A stretch of DNA of 33,756 nt from Acinetobacter terrestris (GTDB lineage: Bacteria > Pseudomonadota > Gammaproteobacteria > Pseudomonadales > Moraxellaceae). Every line of letters starts with the position of its first letter. Within the stretch, counting starts at the first letter, position 1. The stretch covers positions 1 through 33,756 of the forward strand of contig NZ_SJNZ01000029.1 in NCBI RefSeq assembly GCF_004331155.1, given 5' to 3'. The notes beneath the pieces are model-generated. The model saw only the letters and a program-made list of their open reading frames with translations. It did not search any database and was not told where the DNA came from. Positions 23,988-33,756 of this stretch are shown here, in pieces. Both the position numbers and the translations under genes were made by a program.

Positions 23988-25742
23988 TTAAACAACGTCA
24001 CGTTTTTCGCGTTCTTTCGCCACACCTTTGTTGATCAAACTTTGCTGCAAGATAGTAATACTGTTGTTGACAATCCAGTACATTACCAAGCCCGCAGGGA
24101 AGAACAACATAAATACGGTGAAGATAATCGGCATGATTTTGAAGACTTTCGCCTGCATCGGATCAGCCGGTTGCGGATTTAGAGACTGTTGGATAAACAT
24201 GGTCAAGCCCATCAATAACGGCAGGATAAACCAGGGATCCATTGCAGATAAATCTTGAATCCAGCCCAACCACGGTGCATGGCGCAGTTCCACTGACTCC
24301 ATCAATACCCAGTACAGTGCAAGGAAAATCGGCATTTGCATCAACAGTGGCAAACAACCTGCAAGCGGATTGACTTGTTCACGTTTATACAGTGCCATCA
24401 TCTCTTGAGAGAAACGCATACGGTCTTCACCGAACTCTTCTTTCATACGCTGCATTTCAGGTGCAATCACACGCATTTTTGCCATAGAGCGGTAGCTCTT
24501 AGCAGATAATGGCCAAAGAATTAACTTCACCAAGATAGTCAATAAAATAATTGCCCAGCCCCAGTTGCCCACTAATCCGTGGAAGAACTCTAAGCCAACG
24601 AACAATAATTTAGCAATAGGCCATAACCAGCCATAATCTACAGTTTGATTTAAACCGATCGCCAGATCTTTCAGTTCAGACTGAACTTTAGGACCTGAAT
24701 AGAAGGTTGCATCCAATTCAGCTGCAGTACCGGCAGGCACATTGATCATCGGTGAAGTGAAACCGATAATATTCATGTTGTCTGTCGATTGACGCGATTC
24801 CAGTTTGGCACTATACGGCTGACCATTGGCTTGAGTCAGTTTAAGATCACCTGGAATCCAGGCACTGACGAAATAGTGCTGCACAACCCCAACCCAGCCG
24901 CCTTTGGCTTCCACATTCAATTTTTCTTCATTGAAGTTGTCAAATTTAAGCTTGTTATAATGCTCATCCGGCGTACCCCAAGCACCACCCAGGAATGTAC
25001 CCAGTGTGAAAATGCCCTGGTCAGATTTACCCGGATCATCCGAATTGTCACGTTTGATTTGACCAAACATTTGACCTTGCCAGTTCTGAGCACTACGGTT
25101 CACAACCTTGTGGTTAACAATAATCGGGTATTCACCTTGCTTAAAGGTAAAGGTTTTGATGATTTCTACACCATCAGCGGTTTTATAAACCATTGGCACC
25201 GATAAAACTTTAACCGCTTTGCCATCTTTGCTTTGTTCAGCTTTTGCATCAGCCAAGCTATATGCTGCTTTTTCAACTTCATACACTGGACGACCATTAC
25301 GGTTACTGTCCGGTCCATTTAAACCAATCAAGCCAGACTGAGCAACATAAGTACGTTTTTCATCGCTTTCCAGCATGACAAACGGTTCATCACTGTCTTT
25401 ATTTTTATCATGGTTCAATAATTCAATACGAACAATGTCACCACCTTTAGGATTAATCCAAAGATGATAAAGGTCAGTTTGTACTGAAATAAGCTGTTGA
25501 CTTACAGGTGCAGTGACATCTGTTGTAGTTTGCTGAGTGGCAATATTTGCTTGAGGCACGTCAGACGCTGCTGGAGCTGTTTGAGCATTTGGCAAATCTG
25601 CAGATACTTCATGCGAAACCACGGCAGCATCTTGCTGCGGTTTAGTCTCTGCATGACCATAATCTTTTTGCCAAGCCAAAATAAGCAAATATGCGACGAC
25701 AAACATAGCCCCTAGAATTGCAAACCTGGCCCATTGTTGCAT
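23988..25742 (-). CDS. yidC: Membrane protein insertase YidC
   Basis: Inserts proteins into the inner membrane, alone or with SecYEG. 584 residues: a first helix at about 6-23, a large periplasmic domain (about 60-350), and the conserved C-terminal five-helix core starting at LWPIAKLLFVGLEFFHGLVGNWGWAI, with NPLAGCLPLLMQMPIFLALYWVLMES and a PAGLVMYWIVNNSITILQQ. Length is normal for gammaproteobacteria. ATG 25742, five bases from yidD. Part of the leftward rpmH-rnpA-yidD-yidC operon. Confidence 0.97.
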   Translation of the reverse strand: MQQWARFAILGAMFVVAYLLILAWQKDYGHAETKPQQDAAVVSHEVSADLPNAQTAPAASDVPQANIATQQTTTDVTAPVSQQLISVQTDLYHLWINPKGGDIVRIELLNHDKNKDSDEPFVMLESDEKRTYVAQSGLIGLNGPDSNRNGRPVYEVEKAAYSLADAKAEQSKDGKAVKVLSVPMVYKTADGVEIIKTFTFKQGEYPIIVNHKVVNRSAQNWQGQMFGQIKRDNSDDPGKSDQGIFTLGTFLGGAWGTPDEHYNKLKFDNFNEEKLNVEAKGGWVGVVQHYFVSAWIPGDLKLTQANGQPYSAKLESRQSTDNMNIIGFTSPMINVPAGTAAELDATFYSGPKVQSELKDLAIGLNQTVDYGWLWPIAKLLFVGLEFFHGLVGNWGWAIILLTILVKLILWPLSAKSYRSMAKMRVIAPEMQRMKEEFGEDRMRFSQEMMALYKREQVNPLAGCLPLLMQMPIFLALYWVLMESVELRHAPWLGWIQDLSAMDPWFILPLLMGLTMFIQQSLNPQPADPMQAKVFKIMPIIFTVFMLFFPAGLVMYWIVNNSITILQQSLINKGVAKEREKRDVV

Positions 25743-25747
25743 ATCTT

Positions 25748-26068
25748 TTATCCCAAGTAGTTAGAGTGATTTCGGTTCAATAAACGATCACGAAAGGGTA
25801 CAGCAACGTGAAGCGTTTGAGAATCCATTTGCTGAAATGAAATAAAACGAATTGCTTTTGGCGGAACAGGGTCATACCCCGAACCACCCCAAGGATGACA
25901 ACGACAAATACGTTGAGTAGCTAACCACGCACCACGCACAGCACCATAACGATGGACTGCTTCTAAAGAATATTGAGAACATGTTGGAATATAACGACAA
26001 CGGGGTCCCAATAAAGGACTAATCGCGATCTGATAGAATCGAATCAACCAATGCAGTAAACGTACCAT
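25748..26068 (-). CDS. yidD: Membrane protein insertion efficiency factor YidD
   Basis: 106-residue small protein; the family core has [48 protein letters not shown], about residues 22-69, essentially intact. It helps YidC-dependent insertion and sits at the inner face of the membrane by an amphipathic helix. ATG 26068 is 9 bp after the rnpA stop; C-terminal tail of about 30 residues is longer than the shortest family members. Confidence 0.95.
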   Translation of the reverse strand: MVRLLHWLIRFYQIAISPLLGPRCRYIPTCSQYSLEAVHRYGAVRGAWLATQRICRCHPWGGSGYDPVPPKAIRFISFQQMDSQTLHVAVPFRDRLLNRNHSNYLG

Positions 26069-26077
26069 TGGCCTTCT

Positions 26078-26467
26078 CTACTTTTGTGGGGAGGGAGCTA
26101 TCTTTTTATGCTTATTGGCAAGGCGTTGCAATTTCTGCCAAGCAAATTGTAATTGCTGTTGCAATTCTGCATTAGGGATTGCTTCAATGCCGACTTTAGG
26201 CATGACCACAATATCTAATAAATCTAATTGCTGCTGATGCAGGCGAAAACTTTCGCGAGCAAGACGTTTTACTCTATTTCTTTCATGTGCACGACGCACT
26301 TTTTTCTTGGCAACAACAATACCCAAACGGCTGCAAGGCTGTTCGGAATTTTTTGCCAAAAATAAGAAATGGGGTTGATGCACTTTAAAAAGCGCACCAT
26401 CAAACACACTTTTATAATCGGCAGCACAGCGTATGCGTACGTCTGTGCTGAAGCCATAAAGTGTCAT
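26078..26467 (-). CDS. rnpA: Ribonuclease P protein component
   Basis: Protein partner of RNase P RNA for 5'-end maturation of tRNAs. 129 residues; the RNR motif [15 protein letters not shown] (58-72) and the substrate-binding region FLFLAKN and [12 protein letters not shown] are present. ATG 26467 (MTLYGFS) is chosen over a TTG at 26476. It follows rpmH by 29 bp, in the universal rpmH-rnpA order. The C-terminus (KIAPSPQK) is slightly long. Confidence 0.95.
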   Translation of the reverse strand: MTLYGFSTDVRIRCAADYKSVFDGALFKVHQPHFLFLAKNSEQPCSRLGIVVAKKKVRRAHERNRVKRLARESFRLHQQQLDLLDIVVMPKVGIEAIPNAELQQQLQFAWQKLQRLANKHKKIAPSPQK

Positions 26468-26496
26468 GACACCCAAAATCGTAATAACTTAACTAA

Positions 26497-26631
26497 TTAA
26501 ACAGTTAAGCTATGACGACCTTTTGCACGACGACGAGCTAATACATGACGACCAGCTTTAGTAGCCATACGAGCACGGAAACCATGAACACGCTTACGCT
26601 TTAATTCTGATGGTTGGAATGTACGTTTCAT
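26497..26631 (-). CDS. rpmH: 50S ribosomal protein L34
   Basis: 44 residues, [20 protein letters not shown] and so on to [10 protein letters not shown], the complete and near-invariant L34, very basic. The gene is short but certain. ATG 26631 follows GGAG; first gene of the rpmH-rnpA-yidD-yidC operon. An inverted repeat CTTAACT/AGTTAAG lies at its stop codon. Confidence 0.97.
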   Translation of the reverse strand: MKRTFQPSELKRKRVHGFRARMATKAGRHVLARRRAKGRHSLTV

Positions 26632-26669
26632 ATTGAAACTCCAAAAATGATCTTCTATGAAGGTTCGCG

Positions 26670-26698
26670 ATTTTAGTGGTCATTCGGTGAGCTGTCAA
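26670..26698 (-). promoter_or_regulatory. rpmH operon promoter
   Basis: Minus strand -35 TTGACA (perfect, 26693-26698), 17-bp spacer, -10 TAAAAT (26670-26675), 38 bp before the rpmH ATG. Confidence 0.8.
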
Positions 26699-27198
26699 TC
26701 AAAAACAAACTTTCTTTCAAAATAAGGGCTTTTTTTTTAAAATGAAGAATATCAAGTTTGTTTATCACATTAAAAATTGTTTTAATTTTACACACAATAT
26801 AAGTTGTTGATTAATAATATAACATAAGTTATAAACAGAAATATTCACAACATTATCCACAACTTAATGTTGATAAGATTATTTTCCAGACTTTTGAATT
26901 TAAATTTAAAAATATTTAAAGTTATCCCCATTCACAAGGGTTCTTATAATTAAATTCAAATTTATAAATTTAAAGTTATTACTATTAAGGAGCCGTTTTT
27001 CTGTGGAAAAGCTATTTTTAATTTTTATAAACATGAAGTTAACTTGTGGATATCCATGTTTTTATAAGCTGGTTAATTTGTGGATAACTTTATGATATAT
27101 TTTATCCACAGCTTGCGGATAAGGTTATCCACATCGCGATTTAAATTTAAAGTTAGACTGAATTTTGCTTTTTTAAGTGATATTTCTTTAATTTTGCC

Positions 27199-27227
27199 AT
27201 GACAGATGTGGATAACTTCGATAGAAT
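27199..27227 (+). promoter_or_regulatory. dnaA promoter with DnaA box in the spacer
   Basis: -35 ATGACA (27199-27204), 17-bp spacer, -10 TAGAAT (27222-27227). A perfect DnaA box (27207-27215) lies inside the spacer, which would allow DnaA to repress its own gene. Confidence 0.6.
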
Positions 27228-27291
27228 GGCGACCCGCTTGGTCGGGCTCAAAATGATTTTTTATAATTAATGGAATAAATAGGGGTTTTAC

Positions 27292-28671
27292 ATGCTTTGG
27301 ACAGACTGTTTAACTCGTTTGCGACAAGAGCTTTCGGGTAATGTCTTTACAATGTGGATTCGCCCATTGGTTGCCGAAGAGCTTAACGACACATTAAAAC
27401 TTTATGCACCGAATCCGTATTGGACCCGTTATATTCAAGAACATCATCTTGAGCTGATCACGATTCTGGCAGAGCAAATGTCCGAAGGCCGAGTGCGCAA
27501 AGTTGAAATTTTGGTCGATTCCCGTCCAGGTGCCATTCTGTCCGCCCATGAACAACCGGCAACCACGACTGCTGCTTTGCAATCGGTTGCCACGCCGATG
27601 GCCAGACCGCGAAAAGAAAAAGAAGACGCGCCTGCTAAAAATAGCCGCAAGCGCTTATTGAACCCCTTATTTACTTTTTCGTTATTTGTTGAAGGCCGCT
27701 CCAACCAGATGGCTGCTGAAACCTGTCGTAAGGTTTTAACCCAATTAGGCGCTTCGCAACATAACCCTTTATTTTTATATGGTCCGACAGGTCTGGGTAA
27801 AACCCATTTAATGCAAGCGGTGGGGAATGCTTTATTGCAAGCCAAACCCAATGCGCGCGTGATGTATATGACTGCTGAAAGTTTTGTGCAAGATTTTGTC
27901 AGTTCATTGCAACAAGGCAAGGTAGAAGAATTCAAGAAAAATTGCCGCTCGCTGGATTTGTTGTTGGTCGATGATATTCATTTGCTGGCCGGCAAAGAAG
28001 CCAGTTTGGTGGAGTTTTTCTATACGTTTAATGCCTTGCTGGATGAGTCGAAGCAGATCATCTTAACCTCGGATCGTTATCCTAAAGAACTGACTGAACT
28101 GGATGCACGTCTGGTTTCACGTTTTTCCTGGGGCTTGTCTGTGGGTGTGGAACCACCGGATATTGAAACCCGTATCGAAATTCTGCTGAAAAAAGCGGAA
28201 AACATCGGGGTGGAGCTGCCGCGCAATTGTGCTTTATTTGTGGCACAACAGGTGGTTGCCAATGTGCGTGAACTTGAAGGTGCACTGAATAAAGTCGTGG
28301 CTATTTCACGTTTTAAAGGCACCGCGATTGATTTGGAAGTCGTCCGGGAATCGTTAAAGGATGTCCTCGCGATTCGTGCCCGAACCATCAGTACTGAAAA
28401 TATTCAACGGGTGGTGAGTGAATATTTCCGTATTCCGCTCAAAGAAATTGTCGGTCCGAAACGTACCCGTATTTATGCCCGTCCACGCCAGTTAGCGATG
28501 GGGCTTGCACGTGAATTGACCGGTGATAGTTTTCCGGAAATTGGTATGGCATTTGGGGGGCGCGATCACAGTACCGTGATGCATGCCTGTGAGAAAGTTT
28601 TGAGCCTGCGTGAACAAGATCCGATCTTTAATGAAGACTATAAAAACCTGCAACGTTTGTTGCAAAGTTGA
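27292..28671 (+). CDS. dnaA: Chromosomal replication initiator DnaA
   Basis: 459 residues. Domain I at 1-80, a disordered domain II (about 81-120, TTTAALQSVATPMARPRKEK), AAA+ domain III with Walker A GPTGLGKT (164-171) and Walker B LLLVDDIH, sensor-type R in DARLVSRF, and domain IV with the DnaA-box-binding RPRQLAMGLARELTGDSFPEIG and GGRDHSTVMHAC. The P-loop is GPTGLGKT rather than the usual GxVGLGKT; this is also what I recall for other Acinetobacter. ATG 27292 has AGGGG upstream. First gene of the dnaA-dnaN-recF-gyrB cluster. Confidence 0.98.
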   Translation: MLWTDCLTRLRQELSGNVFTMWIRPLVAEELNDTLKLYAPNPYWTRYIQEHHLELITILAEQMSEGRVRKVEILVDSRPGAILSAHEQPATTTAALQSVATPMARPRKEKEDAPAKNSRKRLLNPLFTFSLFVEGRSNQMAAETCRKVLTQLGASQHNPLFLYGPTGLGKTHLMQAVGNALLQAKPNARVMYMTAESFVQDFVSSLQQGKVEEFKKNCRSLDLLLVDDIHLLAGKEASLVEFFYTFNALLDESKQIILTSDRYPKELTELDARLVSRFSWGLSVGVEPPDIETRIEILLKKAENIGVELPRNCALFVAQQVVANVRELEGALNKVVAISRFKGTAIDLEVVRESLKDVLAIRARTISTENIQRVVSEYFRIPLKEIVGPKRTRIYARPRQLAMGLARELTGDSFPEIGMAFGGRDHSTVMHACEKVLSLREQDPIFNEDYKNLQRLLQS

Positions 28672-28699
28672 TCGAATTTGATCAAATTCTATTCTTGCA

Positions 28700-28720
28700 A
28701 TGCGGCATATTCTGCCGCAT
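28700..28720 (+). promoter_or_regulatory. Hairpin between dnaA and dnaN
   Basis: ATGCGGCA (28700-28707) and TGCCGCAT (28713-28720) form a perfect 8-bp stem around TATTC. There is no T run, so it may be a processing site or part of a dnaN promoter/leader rather than a terminator. Confidence 0.4.
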
Positions 28721-28780
28721 AGTACACTGCTAAAAACACATTTATTTATTATTTATCTTCAGTAGTTAGAGGAATGTACC

Positions 28781-29926
28781 GTGCGTTTGAAAATCGCGAA
28801 AGAAAGCTTACTTAATGTTCTGTCACATGTCGTAGGAGCGGTTGAACGTCGCCATACTTTAAACATTCTGTCTAATGTCAAAATTCAAGTCAGCAATGAA
28901 TCCTTAACCATCACCGGTTCGGATTTGGAAGTGGAATTGGTGGCCAGTACGACCTTGGCTGAAGGTGCATGCTTGCAAGTGGGCGAAACCACTGTGCCTG
29001 CACGCAAGCTGATGGATATCTGTAAATCATTACCTTCTGCAGCATTGATTGACCTGCAAATTACTGAAGATCGTTGCATTTTAAAATCGGGCAATAGCCG
29101 TTTTGTGTTGGGTACTTTACCTGCTGAAGACTATCCATTATTGAGCAGTGAAAATGCTCAAGGTACACAAGTAACGGTAACTCAGCGTGAGTTAAAACGC
29201 TTGTTTGAAAAAACTGCTTTCGCGATGGCCGTGCAAGATGTACGTTTTTATTTAACCGGTACTCTGCTTGAAATTGATCAAAACCAGCTTCGTGCCGTGA
29301 CTACTGATGGTCACCGTTTAGCTTTATGTGAAACCGCAGCAACGTCCACCGTTACCCAAGCCATCCAAGCGATTGTGCCCCGCAAAGCAGTGGCAGAATT
29401 GCAGCGCTTACTCAGCATTGAAGACGAGCAATTGTCTCTACTAATTGGTCGTGAATTATTGAACGTGACCATTAGTGCACCAAGCCGCGACAAAGAACAG
29501 GGCAATATCACGGTTCGTTTCACCACCAAATTAATTGATGGCAAATTCCCGGATTACCGTCGTGTGATTCCACGTGGTGGCGATAAAAACGTATCGATTG
29601 CTCATGATGTATTTAAACAGTCCTTGCAGCGTGTCGCGATTTTGAGTAATGAAAAATTGCGCGGTGTATTCCTGAATTTTAATGCTGACACTTTGCAGCT
29701 TCGCGCCAATAACCCGGAGCAAGATGAAGCGATTGAAGATCTAGCCATTCAATATGCGGATTCACCGATGGAAATGTCATTCAATGCACAGTATTTGCTG
29801 GATGTATTGGGTGCCTTGGATGGCGATGATGTCTATATGACCATGACTGAAGCCAACCAATCGGTATTGGTACATGATCCAGCACAACAAGATCAAACCT
29901 ATGTTGTCATGCCAATGCGGGTTTAA
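28781..29926 (+). CDS. dnaN: DNA polymerase III beta clamp
   Basis: 381-residue sliding clamp with three repeated domains; hallmark segments are RHTLNILSNVKIQ, DLEVELVA, RLALCETA, GKFPDYRRVIP and the C-terminal YVVMPMRV. The start is a GTG at 28781 with AGAGGA 7 nt before; the ATG at 28774 is out of frame. dnaN is followed by recF after 27 bp, in the usual order; the beta clamp keeps Pol III on DNA. Normal length. Confidence 0.97.
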   Translation: MRLKIAKESLLNVLSHVVGAVERRHTLNILSNVKIQVSNESLTITGSDLEVELVASTTLAEGACLQVGETTVPARKLMDICKSLPSAALIDLQITEDRCILKSGNSRFVLGTLPAEDYPLLSSENAQGTQVTVTQRELKRLFEKTAFAMAVQDVRFYLTGTLLEIDQNQLRAVTTDGHRLALCETAATSTVTQAIQAIVPRKAVAELQRLLSIEDEQLSLLIGRELLNVTISAPSRDKEQGNITVRFTTKLIDGKFPDYRRVIPRGGDKNVSIAHDVFKQSLQRVAILSNEKLRGVFLNFNADTLQLRANNPEQDEAIEDLAIQYADSPMEMSFNAQYLLDVLGALDGDDVYMTMTEANQSVLVHDPAQQDQTYVVMPMRV

Positions 29927-29953
29927 TTTGCAGATTTTCAACAAGATTAAATT

Positions 29954-31036
29954 ATGTTTATCACGCGTTTAAATATAGAGCGTGTTCGAAACTTAAAAGC
30001 GGTTGCACTCCATGAGTTGCAGCCGTTTAATGTCTTTTATGGCCAAAATGGTTCAGGCAAAACCTCGATTCTAGAGGCGATTCATTTGCTGGCGACCGGA
30101 CGTTCTTTCCGCACCCATATCCCGAAAAACTATATTCAAAATGAAACAAGCGACGCGATTGTTTTTGCGCAGTCTGCGACCGAAAAGATTGGCATGCAAA
30201 AATTCTTGTCCGGTGAGCAACTGATTAAGGTCAATGGCGATCATATTGCGACTCAGGGGCAACTGGCTAAAATCTTGCCTTTGCAGCACATTGATCCACA
30301 AAGTACCGATATTATCGACTATGGGGCCAAACCACGTCGCCAATTGATTGACTGGCTGATGTTCCACGTGGAACCAGATTTTTATCATGCCTGGCAGTAT
30401 TATTCGCGCGCTCTAAAACAACGTAACAGTTTGCTGAAATCGAGACGCAATCTTAGCCTGAATGATTTAGAGCCATGGAATAAAATGCTGGCTGAATATG
30501 GCGAAATGCTGCATTCACAGCGCAGTGGAATTGTGGAACAGTGGAAAGTCTATTTTGAGCAGGATTTAAAACAGTTATTGCCCAATCTGGATATACAGAT
30601 GGAATATGTTGCGGGTTTTCACAGCGAGCTTGGCTTGCTGCATGATTTAACCGTGCATCATCAAAAGGACCTCGATCGACGCTATACCGAGTATGGCCCA
30701 CATCGTGCAGATTTACGTTTAAAAACAACGCTGGGTGATGCGGATGTGGTACTTTCACGCGGTCAAAAAAAGCTGCTAATTGTCGCCTTAAAACTGTCAC
30801 AGATTGCAATGCTACATGCCTGTAATAAGGAAACTGTGGTATTATTAGATGATGTGACAGCAGAATTAGATTTAACTGCACAACGACGATTAATTGAGCG
30901 ATTGAGCCAACTGGGTAGTCAGGTTTTTATTACCACTTTAGAGCATGAATCAGTAAAAAAACATTTACATGATTTGTCTATTTCATATCAATTATTCAAT
31001 GTTGAAAACGGTCAAGTTCAAGTTGTTGTGCAATAG
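29954..31036 (+). CDS. recF: DNA replication/repair protein RecF
   Basis: 360-residue SMC-like ATPase for loading RecA at gaps. Walker [21 protein letters not shown] (28-47), signature LSRGQKK, Walker [13 protein letters not shown] and a DNA-binding head. Codons 136-141 (MFHVEP) contain the parS-like sequence TGTTCCACGTGGAACC. ATG 29954 has a weak ribosome site. Third gene of the dnaA-dnaN-recF-gyrB operon, 55 bp before gyrB. Confidence 0.96.
   Translation: MFITRLNIERVRNLKAVALHELQPFNVFYGQNGSGKTSILEAIHLLATGRSFRTHIPKNYIQNETSDAIVFAQSATEKIGMQKFLSGEQLIKVNGDHIATQGQLAKILPLQHIDPQSTDIIDYGAKPRRQLIDWLMFHVEPDFYHAWQYYSRALKQRNSLLKSRRNLSLNDLEPWNKMLAEYGEMLHSQRSGIVEQWKVYFEQDLKQLLPNLDIQMEYVAGFHSELGLLHDLTVHHQKDLDRRYTEYGPHRADLRLKTTLGDADVVLSRGQKKLLIVALKLSQIAMLHACNKETVVLLDDVTAELDLTAQRRLIERLSQLGSQVFITTLEHESVKKHLHDLSISYQLFNVENGQVQVVVQ
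30360..30375. promoter_or_regulatory. parS-like site inside recF
   Basis: TGTTCCACGTGGAACC, one base from a perfect palindromic TGTTCCACGTGGAACA, the form of parS seen in Pseudomonas. It lies in the recF coding sequence, about 3 kb right of oriC. Confidence 0.75.
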
Positions 31037-31082
31037 TTTTTTAGATTTTACCCATCTTTGGGATAGACCTATATTTCACTAG

Positions 31083-33563
<2,481 letters not shown>

Positions 33564-33602
33564 TGTATTGATGAGTTAAATTGTAAAAAGCACCCTTCGG
33601 GG

Positions 33603-33756
33603 CACTGCTGTCCCATAGTTTGATTTAAATAAAAAACCTGAGTCCAAATCGTTAAAATATGAGTGCAAACAAACACTTTAACGACCAGGATTCAGGTTTT
33701 GTCACATCAGAATACCGTATTTCATCAGCTTATTAAACCCGTCGTGCGACAGGATT
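33603..33756 (+). mobile_element. Left end of an IS4-type insertion sequence (truncated by window)
   Basis: The gyrB terminator stem starts AAAAAGCACCCTTCGGGG (33585-33602) and should continue TGC...; instead it changes to CACTGCTGTCCCATAG, a plausible IS terminal sequence. The rest runs to the window end with the start of an IS4-family transposase. Right end and direct repeats are outside, so the boundary is inferred. Confidence 0.7.
33699..33756 (+). CDS. IS4-family transposase, N-terminal fragment
   Basis: From a TTG at 33699 the frame reads MSHQNTVFHQLIKPVVRQD, the characteristic N-terminus of IS4-family (IS4Sa-like) transposases, cut by the window end. AGGA lies 8 nt upstream. A long hairpin (33633-33700) ends exactly at the start codon and would limit translation from readthrough transcripts. 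Catalytic DDE motifs are outside the window. Confidence 0.7.
   Translation, partial: MSHQNTVFHQLIKPVVRQD

Larger units (their letters stand above)
26632..27291. other. oriC: Chromosomal origin of replication (oriC)
   Basis: The AT-rich spacer between rpmH and dnaA holds five perfect DnaA boxes, at 26853-26861 (+), 27079-27087 (-), 27102-27110 (+), 27125-27133 (+) and 27207-27215 (-). Near matches are at 26922-26930 (TTATCCCCA), 27002-27010 (TTTTCCACA on the minus strand), 27045-27053 and 27114-27122 (TTATCCGCA). Long A/T runs at 26730-27000 are likely unwinding regions. TTTRAATTYAAA units occur at 26893, 26899, 26949 and 27140. The rpmH|dnaA position is the usual gammaproteobacterial (Pseudomonas/Acinetobacter type) origin. 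Confidence 0.9.

Overview
The window is a chromosomal segment around the replication origin of a gammaproteobacterium, very probably an Acinetobacter. The rpmH-rnpA-yidD-yidC-mnmE block runs leftwards, and dnaA-dnaN-recF-gyrB runs rightwards from a shared AT-rich spacer with DnaA boxes. The DnaA, SotB and BLUF proteins closely resemble Acinetobacter or gammaproteobacterial versions from memory; no search was run. Base composition is low in G+C and almost all genes look intact.

Layout. 1-300: what looks like the leader and promoter of a leftward rRNA operon whose 16S gene lies outside the window. 729-1391: a YczE-type membrane protein gene broken by one in-frame stop. 1850-7965: tyrS, anmK, an MltB-type lytic transglycosylase, then purE-purK; between mltB and purK lies a 430-bp array of TTTRAATTYAAA repeats with two perfect DnaA boxes. 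8373-15064: a DUF486 membrane protein, mpl (cell-wall recycling, as is anmK), a BlsA-like BLUF photosensor, a small membrane protein, a zinc alcohol dehydrogenase, two tandem mini-GNATs and sotB. 15065-22508: a yybP-ykoY (Mn2+) riboswitch in front of a TerC/Alx protein, guaD and hpt (purine salvage), a GlsB/YeaQ protein, dsbC, a parS-like site, the divergent dmeF/dmeR metal-efflux pair with its operator, and an MFS transporter. 22533-26631: mnmE, yidC, yidD, rnpA, rpmH. 26632-27291: oriC and the dnaA promoter. 27292-33563: dnaA, dnaN, recF (with a second parS-like site inside the coding sequence) and gyrB. 33603-33756: the left end and transposase start of an IS4-type insertion sequence, which appears to have cut the gyrB terminator.

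The most unusual feature is the repeat array at 5647-6076. It has 17 near-palindromic A/T units, the last five at exactly 20-bp steps, and two DnaA boxes. The same unit occurs four to five times inside oriC 21 kb away. This suggests a second origin-related or DnaA-titrating locus, although that function is inference only. The two parS-like sites either side of oriC fit a ParB-organised origin domain.
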